From positions 62,001-126,000 of the forward strand of contig JACPOI010000022.1 of the NCBI GenBank assembly GCA_016185015.1: 64,000 nt of DNA, given 5' to 3'. Below the pieces are notes generated by a model. That model saw only the letters and a program-made list of their open reading frames with translations, was not told where the DNA came from and searched no databases. The translations under genes were made by a program, and so were the position numbers. How positions within the stretch are numbered: the stretch's first letter is position 1; each line of letters begins with the position of its first letter. Of the stretch, positions 39,677-47,438 are shown piece by piece. Origin of the DNA: Burkholderiales bacterium (GTDB taxonomy: Bacteria; Pseudomonadota; Gammaproteobacteria; Burkholderiales; Burkholderiaceae_C).

Positions 39677-40432
39677 TCAAAACTGGTACTTGCGCAGGCC
39701 GCCGTCCACGGGGATGACGGCGCCCGTGATGTAGCTGGCGCGCGGCGAGGCCAGGAAGGTCACCAGATTGGCCAGCTCTTCGGGCTCACCGTAGCGGCCC
39801 ACGGGGATCTCGTTCTCGCACTGCCACTTCTGGAACTCGGGCGAGTAGTTGCGCATGATCTGCTCGGAGATGATGCGCCCGGGCGGCACGCAGTTCACGG
39901 TGATGCCGTGCTGGCCCACCATGCGCGAGAGGCCCTTGGCCCAGCTGTGGATGCCGGCCTTGGCACAGAAGGCGCCGTTGATGTGCTCGGGCTCGCTCTT
40001 GCCCGTGATGCAGACGATGCGGCCCCACTTGCGCTCGATCATCTGGTCGATCAGGACGTCGCCCAGCTGGCGCGGGCGGTGGAAGTTCAGCGTGATGGCT
40101 TCCTGCCACTGCTCTTCGCTCACGTGCAGGTCCTTGAAGCTGCGCGAACCGCCGGCGTTGTTGATCAGGATGTCCACGTGCCCCAGGCCCTTGATGGCGG
40201 CCTTGGCCAGGTTCTGGGCGGCGTCGGCCGCGTACATGTCCTGTTCGATCAGCACCGGGGCGTGACCGCCGGCGGCCACGATCTCGGCGGCGACTTCCTT
40301 GAGCTTGTCCACGCGGCGCGCCGTGATGGCCAGGCGCACGCCTTCAGCCGCCAGGGTCTTGGCGATGCCGCGGCCGATGCCGGCGCTGGCGCCGGTGACC
40401 AGCGCCGTCTTGTCCTTGAGTTGCAAATCCAT
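39677..40432 (-). CDS. SDR-family protein with atypical active site
   Basis: This 251-residue Rossmann protein has the cofactor motif 'VTGASAGIGRGIAK' near 13, 'INNAGGSRSF' and C-terminal 'GAVIPVDGGL', all standard for classical short-chain dehydrogenases. The catalytic YxxxK reads A-F-C-A-K ('NGAFCAKAGIHSW'), so the usual Tyr is Ala, and the preceding Ser is not in its normal place ('ITGKSEPEH'). It may use another acid or have a non-redox role. Start ATG 40432 (MDLQLKDKTALV). Confidence 0.85.
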   Translation of the reverse strand: MDLQLKDKTALVTGASAGIGRGIAKTLAAEGVRLAITARRVDKLKEVAAEIVAAGGHAPVLIEQDMYAADAAQNLAKAAIKGLGHVDILINNAGGSRSFKDLHVSEEQWQEAITLNFHRPRQLGDVLIDQMIERKWGRIVCITGKSEPEHINGAFCAKAGIHSWAKGLSRMVGQHGITVNCVPPGRIISEQIMRNYSPEFQKWQCENEIPVGRYGEPEELANLVTFLASPRASYITGAVIPVDGGLRKYQF

Positions 40433-40494
40433 GATTCTTGGTGTCCACAAAACTGAGGATGTGAACTGTATACCGGGCATGCGGCCCGGGCGAG

Positions 40495-40513
40495 CCCCCC
40501 GGCGCAAGGGGGG
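40495..40513. other. C/G-run hairpin between the FAD gene and the SDR gene
   Basis: CCCCCC (40495-40500) faces GGGGGG (40508-40513) across a seven-base loop, 28 bases past the FAD-oxidoreductase stop. There is no U-tract, so it is at most an attenuator or stabilising stem. Confidence 0.4.
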
Positions 40514-40540
40514 TATCACAAGTTGTGATGGCCGGAAGCC

Positions 40541-42007
40541 TCAGGGCACAGCCTGCGCCGCCAGGCGGCCGGCGCGCCGCCCCGAGACAAAGGCCCAGGC
40601 CAGGTGGTGGCCATGGCCCTTGAGCAGCAGGCCGCCCTGGCCGGTGGAGCCGGCGGCATACAGGCCCGGGCAGGGCAGGCCGTGGGCGTCCAGCACGCGG
40701 TGCTGGTGGTCCACCATCAGGCCGCCCTCGCTGTGCACGAAGACCGAGCGCACCGGACCCAGCGCCACATAGGGCCCGGCGCCCAGGGGGCGCACCGGGG
40801 CCGCCGCCACGCTGCTCGCCAGCACCGCCACGTCCATGCCCAGCTTGCGCGCCAGCTCCGGCAGCGTGGGCGCCTCGGCGTAGACGTCGGGCCGGTTCTG
40901 TCGGTAGTCGGGGATGTAGGCGTAGGCAATGCCCGGCGCCGTGGACACGAAATGGGGCCAGGCCGAGAACTGTCGGGCCAGCGCCTGGTCGATCACGATG
41001 TAGCCCAGCTTGCCGGGCTGGTCGGGCAGGCGCCAGGCCGGGCGGTCCAGCTCGTTGCCGAAACGCTCGCCACGCTGGTTGACCAGGATGGTCCCCTGCT
41101 CGAACAGCGTGGTCGAGGGCGCCAGCGCCGTGGTCAGGAATTTCATCATGAAAGGCCGCAGGATGGCCTGGGGCAGGTGGTCCAGCGACCACTGCATGAA
41201 GACCGCCAGCCAGCGCCAGGGCGGCAGGCGCCGCACCAGGGTCTCGGTAGTCGGGGCGATGAAACGGATCTCCGGGCCCAGGGCCAGGTCGCCGTTGACG
41301 ATGCGCGCGCCCAGGGTCTCGCCCAGGCGCTGGCCGTCGCCGGTGGCGGTTAGGTTCACGCCCTCCACCTTGGCCTCCTGCGGGCCCATGAAACGGGCCT
41401 TGAACTCGGGGCCGTTGGTGAAGTCACCCGCGGCCAGCACCACACCGCCGCGCGCCATGTAGCGCTTCAGGCCGCTGTCACCCTCGGCGTCGACGCCGGT
41501 CACGCGCCCGCCCTCCTGCAGCAGCGCCGTCACGCGCAGGCCGGTGCGGATCTCCACGCCGACGCGGCGTGCGCGCCGGCCCAGGTGGTAGATGAAGGCG
41601 CGTGAATTGGGCAGCACGTTGTGCATGCGCGGCTGGCGGTGCGGCGGCTCGGGCATGGGGCCCATGAAACGCACGCCGGAATCGAGCAGCCACTGGAAGG
41701 TAGCGGGAATCTCGTTGCAGAGGATGCGGCGCAGCTCGGGGTTGTCGCGGGCATCGAGTTCACCGGCAAACCCCGGCATGTCGGCCCAGTGGTCGGCAGG
41801 GTTGTCGACGATGCCACGCTTCTTCTGATGCGGTGTGCCGCTGGACGTCACCGAACCGATGGACCACGCGGTCGAACCGCCCAAGGCCGGGTTCTTTTCC
41901 AGCAGCAGCACGCTGCGACCGCTCTCGCGTGCCTCGATGGCCGCAGCCAGGCCGGCGCCGCCACCGCCGACCACCACCACGTCGTACGTCTTTTCTGCTC
42001 TTTGCAT
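40541..42007 (-). CDS. FAD-dependent oxidoreductase (fumarate reductase / ketosteroid dehydrogenase-like)
   Basis: This 488-residue flavoprotein has the FAD-binding GGGGAG at 14-19, followed by 'LLLEKNPALGGSTAWS'. C-terminally, 'LYAAGSTGQGGLLLKGHGHH' is the second FAD contact region. The overall build matches the succinate dehydrogenase/3-ketosteroid-delta1-dehydrogenase superfamily, the same superfamily as TcuA, but the sequences are clearly different. It presumably introduces a C=C bond alpha to a carbonyl or carboxyl. It lies ten bases after a Bug-receptor gene in the same direction. Confidence 0.85.
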   Translation of the reverse strand: MQRAEKTYDVVVVGGGGAGLAAAIEARESGRSVLLLEKNPALGGSTAWSIGSVTSSGTPHQKKRGIVDNPADHWADMPGFAGELDARDNPELRRILCNEIPATFQWLLDSGVRFMGPMPEPPHRQPRMHNVLPNSRAFIYHLGRRARRVGVEIRTGLRVTALLQEGGRVTGVDAEGDSGLKRYMARGGVVLAAGDFTNGPEFKARFMGPQEAKVEGVNLTATGDGQRLGETLGARIVNGDLALGPEIRFIAPTTETLVRRLPPWRWLAVFMQWSLDHLPQAILRPFMMKFLTTALAPSTTLFEQGTILVNQRGERFGNELDRPAWRLPDQPGKLGYIVIDQALARQFSAWPHFVSTAPGIAYAYIPDYRQNRPDVYAEAPTLPELARKLGMDVAVLASSVAAAPVRPLGAGPYVALGPVRSVFVHSEGGLMVDHQHRVLDAHGLPCPGLYAAGSTGQGGLLLKGHGHHLAWAFVSGRRAGRLAAQAVP

Positions 42008-42017
42008 GCCGAAAAAA

Positions 42018-42989
42018 TCAGTCCAGCTTGATGTTGGCGGCGTTGATCACGGCCGTCCACTTGCTCGTCTCGGCCTCGTTGCGCTTTTGCGCATCGGCCG
42101 GTGTGCCGCCCAGGGCCATGATGCCCAGGCCGTCCCAGCGCTGCACCAGGTCCTTGTCCTTGAGCACGACGTTGAGCTCGGCGTTGAGCTTGTTGACGAT
42201 GGCCGCCGGCGTGGCGCTGGCCACCGAGAGCGTGTACCAGGGGACCGACGAGTAACCGGGCACGCCGGCTTCGGCCACCGTGGGCACATCGGGCAGGCTG
42301 GGGCTGCGTGCCGTGCCGGTCACGGCCAGGGCGCGCACCTTGCCGCTCTTGAGCTGCGGATGGGCCGTGCCCAGGCTCTCGAACAGCATGTCGATCTGGC
42401 CGCCCAGCAGGTCGGCCATGGCCGGCGCGCCGCCGCGGTAGGGCACGTGCACGTAGTCCACCTTGCTCATGTAGCGGAACAGTTCGGCCGCCATGTGCAT
42501 GGCCGAGCCATTGCCGGCCGAGCCGTAGGTCAGCTTGCCGGGCTGCGCCTTGGCCAGGGCCAGCAACTCCTGCACCGACTTGGCCGGCAGGTCCTGCTTG
42601 ACGATCAGGATGCTGGGCGCTTCGGCCAGCAGGATCACCGGCTTGAGTTCCTTCAGGGGGTCGTAACGCAGCTTGGGGTACAGGGCCACCGCGCCGTTGT
42701 GCGCAATCGTGGCCAGCACCAGGGTGTAACCGTCGGCCGGACCCTTGGCGACCTGCTCGGCGCCCGTGTGGCCACCGGCCCCGGGTTTGTTCTCCACCAC
42801 CATGGGTTGGCCCAGACGCGGGCCCAGCTTCTCGGCCACGCCGCGGGCCAGCAGGTCGGCCGGGCCGCCGGCTGCATAGGGCACGACGATCTTGACTGGC
42901 CGCGAGGGGAAAACGTCCTGGGCCTGGGCACAGAGACTGGCGGCCAGCAGGCCGGTCACCAGCAGCGGATGGATCAGTTGCTTCAACAT
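42018..42989 (-). CDS. Bug-family tripartite tricarboxylate receptor (copy 1)
   Basis: This 323-residue periplasmic solute-binding protein has a signal peptide cleaved near 'CAQA|QD'. It shows the Bug hallmarks 'PSRPVKIVVPYAAGGPADLLAR', 'GQPMVVENKPGAGGHTGAE' and 'YVHVPYRGGAPAMADLLGGQ'. Bug proteins bind carboxylates and amides and work with TctA/TctB, neither of which is in this window. Good AGGAG before the ATG. It is 15 bases downstream of copy 2. Confidence 0.92.
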   Translation of the reverse strand: MLKQLIHPLLVTGLLAASLCAQAQDVFPSRPVKIVVPYAAGGPADLLARGVAEKLGPRLGQPMVVENKPGAGGHTGAEQVAKGPADGYTLVLATIAHNGAVALYPKLRYDPLKELKPVILLAEAPSILIVKQDLPAKSVQELLALAKAQPGKLTYGSAGNGSAMHMAAELFRYMSKVDYVHVPYRGGAPAMADLLGGQIDMLFESLGTAHPQLKSGKVRALAVTGTARSPSLPDVPTVAEAGVPGYSSVPWYTLSVASATPAAIVNKLNAELNVVLKDKDLVQRWDGLGIMALGGTPADAQKRNEAETSKWTAVINAANIKLD

Positions 42990-43004
42990 GCTTGTCTCCT
43001 GGGG

Positions 43005-43976
43005 TCAGTCGAGTTGGATCTTGGCCGCTTCGATCACGCGGGTCCACTTCTCGGTTTCACTCTTGAAAAACGCCGTCGCCTCGGCCGGGCTGTTGGGTGT
43101 GTAGGTCATGCCCAGCTTGTCGTAGCGCGCCACCACCTCGGGGCTGGCCAGCACTCGCTGCACGTCCTGGTTGAGCTTGGCCACCAGCGCGGCCGGCATG
43201 CTGGCCGGCGCGGCCAGCGAGAACCAGGAGGTGCCGCTGTAGCCGGGCACGCCGGCCTCGGCGATGGTGGGCACCTCCGGCAGGCGCGGGTCGCGTTTCG
43301 AACCGGTCACGGCCAGCACGCGCAGCTTGCCGCTTTGCACGTGGGGCATGCCGGAGGACATGTTGTCGAACATCACGTCCACCTGGCCGCTGATCAGGTC
43401 GATCAGGGCCGGGCCGCTGCCCTTGTAGGGCACATGGCTCATGCGCTGGCCGATGGCCAGCTGGAACAGCTCGGTGACCATGTGCACCGAGGAGCCGGCG
43501 CCGGCCGTGGCGTAGTTGATCTTGCCGGCATTCGCCTTCGCATCGGCCAGGAAGTCGGCAAAGGTCTTGTACTTCGAGTTCGCCGGCACCACGACGATAT
43601 TGGGCGACTCGCCGATGATCAGCACGGGCCGCAGCTCCTCGGCCGGTTTGTAGGTCAGCTTGCTGTAGCTGGCGTAGGCGGCATGGATGCCGATGGTGCC
43701 CACCAGCAGGGTGTAGCCGTCACCAGGCGCCTTGGCCACGATCTGCGCGCCCAGGTGGCCGCTGGCGCCGGGTTTGTTGTCGACGATCACGTTGTGGCCG
43801 TACTGGGTGCTCAGGCGCTCCCCGATGATGCGCGCCAGGATGTCGACCGCGCCGCCCGGCGCGAACGGCGCCACCAGACGGATGGGCTTGTTCGGGTAGT
43901 CCTGCGCGACAGCACCGCCGGCCAGTGTGGCCAGCAGCAGCCCGCCCAGGACCTGCTTCAGAAAGTTGCGTTTCAT
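43005..43976 (-). CDS. Bug-family tripartite tricarboxylate receptor (copy 2)
   Basis: This 323-residue secreted receptor has a leader ending 'GGAVA|QD' and 'PNKPIRLVAPFAPGGAVDIL', 'NVIVDNKPGASGHLGAQ' and 'MSHVPYKGSGPALIDLISGQ'. It is paralogous to copy 1. Start 43976 has AGGAG nine bases upstream and overlaps the previous stop (ATGA). Having two tandem receptors without a permease suggests shared use of a TctAB elsewhere, or a sensory role. Confidence 0.92.
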   Translation of the reverse strand: MKRNFLKQVLGGLLLATLAGGAVAQDYPNKPIRLVAPFAPGGAVDILARIIGERLSTQYGHNVIVDNKPGASGHLGAQIVAKAPGDGYTLLVGTIGIHAAYASYSKLTYKPAEELRPVLIIGESPNIVVVPANSKYKTFADFLADAKANAGKINYATAGAGSSVHMVTELFQLAIGQRMSHVPYKGSGPALIDLISGQVDVMFDNMSSGMPHVQSGKLRVLAVTGSKRDPRLPEVPTIAEAGVPGYSGTSWFSLAAPASMPAALVAKLNQDVQRVLASPEVVARYDKLGMTYTPNSPAEATAFFKSETEKWTRVIEAAKIQLD

Positions 43977-44869
43977 TTTTGTCTCCTCAATTGATCTAGC
44001 GTGATCACGGGGCGCTGCTCGTAGGGCAGGTTCCACAAAGCGCAATTGCCTCGGTCCACGATCTGCACGGGCAGCTCCACGGCGGCCGGCACCGTCTCAC
44101 CGCGCAGGTGGCGCGCCGCGCATTCGGCCGCCAGATAGGCCATCTGCATGGCGTTGAAATCGGCCGTGGCCAGCATGCGGCCGGCGGCTATGGCTTCAAT
44201 GGCCTGGGGGATGGCGTTCACACCCACCACGGCCGCGGTCTTCCCCGCGGCGTCCAATGCGTCCAGCACGCCAATGGCCATGATGTCGTTGGCCACCAGT
44301 ACCGCGTCAGGCGCGGCGTTCGCCTGCAGCCAGGCCGCCGTGCGGTCCCGTGCGGTCTCGCGCACGTAGTCACCCGCGATCTGACCGGCCAGCACGATGC
44401 CGGGCAGGGCGCGCGCGGCATCGCGGAAACCCCGCAGGCGTTCCAGGCTGGTGTAGGACTCCTCGGGGCCCGTCACCACGAGCACCCGGCCCTTGCCTTG
44501 CAGATGCTTGAACAGGTAGCTGGCGATCGCCTGCGCCAGCTGCTCATCGTCCGAGCTGACATAACTCACCATGGGCGCGGCCGCGATCGGGTTGACGAAG
44601 CCGATCATGGGGATGCCGGCGGCCACCACCTTGCCGATCGCCGCATCCACCTTGCTCGCATGCACGGGCGAAAACACAAAGGCATCGGGGCGCGGACTCA
44701 AGGCCAGCGCCTGCTCGATCAGCGCACTCTGCTCCACCGGGTCATCACCCTTCCTGGGCACGAAGTGCAGCACCTCGTCGCCGAACACGGCCGCGGCGCG
44801 CTCCGCGCCCAGGCGCGCCGCGCCGTAGGCCGGGTTCGTGAAGTTCTTGGTGAAGACCGCGAGACGCAT
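43973..44869 (-). CDS. leaderless periplasmic-binding-fold protein (sugar-binding / LacI effector type)
   Basis: This 298-residue protein resembles type 1 periplasmic binding proteins throughout: 'LAVFTKNFTNPAYGAARLGA', 'VFSPVHASKVDAAIGKVVAA', 'VLVANDIMAIGVLDALDAAG' and 'VVGVNAIPQAIEAIAAGRML'. It begins directly with the first beta strand. It has neither a signal peptide nor a LacI-type helix-turn-helix, so it should be cytosolic. No cognate sugar ABC genes are near. It may be a ligand-binding sensor or a decayed receptor. Start ATG 44869 is five bases after the SDR stop. Confidence 0.8.
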   Translation of the reverse strand: MRLAVFTKNFTNPAYGAARLGAERAAAVFGDEVLHFVPRKGDDPVEQSALIEQALALSPRPDAFVFSPVHASKVDAAIGKVVAAGIPMIGFVNPIAAAPMVSYVSSDDEQLAQAIASYLFKHLQGKGRVLVVTGPEESYTSLERLRGFRDAARALPGIVLAGQIAGDYVRETARDRTAAWLQANAAPDAVLVANDIMAIGVLDALDAAGKTAAVVGVNAIPQAIEAIAAGRMLATADFNAMQMAYLAAECAARHLRGETVPAAVELPVQIVDRGNCALWNLPYEQRPVITLDQLRRQK

Positions 44870-44874
44870 CGTGA

Positions 44875-45597
44875 TCAGACCATGCCGCCATTCGGCTGGA
44901 TGATCTGGCCGTGCACCCACGACGCCTTGTCCGAAGCCAGGAAGGCCACGACCTCGGCCACCTCGTCCGGCTGGCCTACGCGGTTGAAGGGGCTCATGCC
45001 GGCCGAGCGCGCGATGGCGGCTTCGTCCTTGCCGGCGCGGAACAGGTCCGTGTCCACCGGGCCCGGGGCCACGCCGTTGACGCGGATCTTGCGCGGTGCC
45101 AGCTCCTTGGACATGGAACGCAGCAGGCTTTCCACACCGGCCTTGGTGGCGGTGTAGGCCCCGCCGCCGGGCACGGCGACGCGCACCATGGAGGTGGTCA
45201 GGCCGATGATGTTGCCGCCATCCACCACGTTCTTGGCGGCCGCGCTCAGCACGTTGAAGGCGCCGATCAGGTTCACCTCCACCACCTTGCGGAAATTCTC
45301 GGGATCGTAAGTGGCGATGGGGCCGGGCGGCACGTTGATGCCGGCATTGGCCACCACGCAGTGGGGCATGCTGCCGAAGTCCCTGGCCACATCGGTGAAC
45401 ACCTGCGCCACCTGGGCCGGCTCGCGGATGTCGACCTTGTAACCCCGGGTCGTGGCGCTGCCGATCTTGGCCGGCACATTGGGCGCGCTGCTCACATAGG
45501 TGTAGGCCACGTGATAGCCGCCCTCGGCCAGTTTCTGGACCGTGGCCACGCCGATGCCGCGCGTGCCGCCGAAAACGAGTGCAATCTTCTTGCTCAT
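44875..45597 (-). CDS. short-chain dehydrogenase/reductase
   Basis: This 240-residue classical SDR has 'LVFGGTRGIGVATVQKL' near 7, 'VVANAGINVPPG' near 81, the catalytic Ser in 'LTTSMVRVAV' and Tyr/Lys in 'AYTATKAGVES'. C-terminal 'VHGQIIQPNGGMV' is family-typical. Unlike the SDR at 39677-40432 its active site is intact, so it is a credible NAD(P)-dependent alcohol/ketone oxidoreductase. It lies 30 bases downstream of the TPP enzyme gene. Confidence 0.9.
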   Translation of the reverse strand: MSKKIALVFGGTRGIGVATVQKLAEGGYHVAYTYVSSAPNVPAKIGSATTRGYKVDIREPAQVAQVFTDVARDFGSMPHCVVANAGINVPPGPIATYDPENFRKVVEVNLIGAFNVLSAAAKNVVDGGNIIGLTTSMVRVAVPGGGAYTATKAGVESLLRSMSKELAPRKIRVNGVAPGPVDTDLFRAGKDEAAIARSAGMSPFNRVGQPDEVAEVVAFLASDKASWVHGQIIQPNGGMV

Positions 45598-45627
45598 GGG
45601 AAATCCTTGAACGATTCGAGTGAAAGG

Positions 45628-47406
45628 TCAGGCCTTGAAAGGTTTCCCGTAAATGGGTTCCTTGTAGGGAATCGGGGGCAACTGCCAGGTGCCGGTCGAC
45701 GGCGGACGCACCTCGGCATCCACGTGCACGTCGATCACACAGGGGCGCTTGGTTCTAAGCGCCTGCTGCACCGTGGCGCCCAGGTCCTGCGGGCGGGTCA
45801 CGGTGTAGCCGTCGGCGCCGCAGGCGCGGGCCCAGGCCGCGAAGTCGGGGTTGTAGCGGGCGCCGGTTTCACCGTGGTAGAAGGCCGTGCCGATCTCGCG
45901 GCCATCGAACAGGCCGTACTGCAGATCGCGGATCGCACCCCAGGCAAAGTTGTTCCAGATGATCCAGACGACCGGCAGGTTGTATTCCACCGCCGTGCAC
46001 AGCACATAAGGCGCCATGGTGAAACCACCGTCGCCGACCACGGCCACGCAGGGACGGTCGGGTGCGGCCAGTGCGGCACCCATCACGCCGCAGACACCGA
46101 AGCCCATGCTGGAGTAACCCCAGCTGTTGAGCATGCTTTGCGGGCGCTTGGCCTGCCAGAACTGCATGAACCAGTTGTGGTGCACGCCCGAGTCCAGCGC
46201 GAGGATCACGTCGTCGGGCAAGACCTTCTGCAGCGTGCCCACGACGAACTCGGGGCGCAGCGGGCTGGTGGAGTCGCCGAAGTGCGGGCGTACAAAGGCC
46301 TCCCACTGGGCCTGCCAGCCCTGCACCTGGGCCAGCCAGGGCGCGTAACGCGTGGCCGTGATGTCCTTGCGGGTGGGCAGCGCGTTGAGCAGCTGGCGCG
46401 TGAAGACCTTCACATCGGCGATCACACCGAGTGTGGGCGCGTAGTTGCGGCCCAGCTCCTGCGGGTCGATGTCCACATGCACGAGCTTGGTCTTGGGGAA
46501 GTTCCAGGAATAGCCCTCGAACCAGCTCGACGAGCTGCGGTCGTCGAAACGCGTGCCCAGCGTGATCACCAGGTCCGAACGGCGGCCGGCTTCGTTGGCC
46601 GGGTAGGCGCCGTTGCGGCCAATGAAACCCAGGGCCAGCGGATGGTCGCCACGGATCGCGCCCATGCCATTGGGCGAAGTGATGACGGGGATGCCCAGCT
46701 TCTCGGCCAGTTCGGTGATCTCGGGGCCGGCCTCGGACAGGGTGGCGCCGTGGCCGATGAAGAGCACGGGTTCACGCGCCGCGGCCAGCAGGTCCAGCGT
46801 GGTGGCCACGTCCAGGTCATTGGCGCCGGGGCGGTGCGCACGGTGGATGTGCGAGGCCGGCGGCAACTCGACGTCGGCCTCTTCCTGGTAGACGTTGTAG
46901 GGAATGTCCAGATTCACCGGGCCCGGGCGGCCCGTGACCATGGTGTCCATGGCCTGGCGCAGGGCCAGGGGCAGCATATCCACGCGCGTGGGCTGGAAGG
47001 CGCGCTTGACCACCGGGCGCATCACCTGCGCGAAGTCGGCCTGGTTGTGCTTGTACAGCTCCTGGAAGGGCGCGCGGTTGTGCTGTGAAGTCGGCACGTT
47101 GGACGTGATGCACAGGAAAGCGGACGAATCCGACAGCGCGGTGGCACAGGACATCACCATGTTCGCCGAACCAGGGCCGGTGGAGGTCAGCGTGGCCACC
47201 GGCTTGTGCTTGACGCGGAAGTAGGCGTCGGCCATGTGGCCGGCGCACTGCTCATGGCGCGGCGAGATGAGCTTGAGCTCGTCCTTCACGTCGTACAGCG
47301 CGTCCAGGATGCCCACGTTGCCGTGGCCGCAGATGCCGAAGATGTACGGCACTTTTTCCTGGACCAGGTATTGGGCGATCAGTTCGCCACCTTTCATCTT
47401 GGCCAT
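45628..47406 (-). CDS. TPP-dependent enzyme, acetolactate synthase-like
   Basis: This 592-residue full-length TPP enzyme has all three domains. The N-terminal pyrimidine domain carries catalytic Glu52 ('SPRHEQCAGHMADAY'). The central domain contains 'ITSPNGMGAIRGDHPLALG'. The C-terminal TPP domain has GDGG at 458-461 and 'IIWNNFAWG' about 26 residues later. It could be a keto acid decarboxylase or a carboligase. True acetohydroxyacid synthase is unlikely, because ilvN and ilvC are absent and the context is catabolic. Confidence 0.88.
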   Translation of the reverse strand: MAKMKGGELIAQYLVQEKVPYIFGICGHGNVGILDALYDVKDELKLISPRHEQCAGHMADAYFRVKHKPVATLTSTGPGSANMVMSCATALSDSSAFLCITSNVPTSQHNRAPFQELYKHNQADFAQVMRPVVKRAFQPTRVDMLPLALRQAMDTMVTGRPGPVNLDIPYNVYQEEADVELPPASHIHRAHRPGANDLDVATTLDLLAAAREPVLFIGHGATLSEAGPEITELAEKLGIPVITSPNGMGAIRGDHPLALGFIGRNGAYPANEAGRRSDLVITLGTRFDDRSSSSWFEGYSWNFPKTKLVHVDIDPQELGRNYAPTLGVIADVKVFTRQLLNALPTRKDITATRYAPWLAQVQGWQAQWEAFVRPHFGDSTSPLRPEFVVGTLQKVLPDDVILALDSGVHHNWFMQFWQAKRPQSMLNSWGYSSMGFGVCGVMGAALAAPDRPCVAVVGDGGFTMAPYVLCTAVEYNLPVVWIIWNNFAWGAIRDLQYGLFDGREIGTAFYHGETGARYNPDFAAWARACGADGYTVTRPQDLGATVQQALRTKRPCVIDVHVDAEVRPPSTGTWQLPPIPYKEPIYGKPFKA

Positions 47407-47438
47407 GTTCAGTTCTTTCTAATCTCGGGTATCAGGTG

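Noticed and set aside
45628-47406. Calling the TPP enzyme ilvB (acetohydroxyacid synthase)
   Set aside because: No regulatory subunit or ilvC nearby, and the neighbours are SDR and ALDH genes of a catabolic run.
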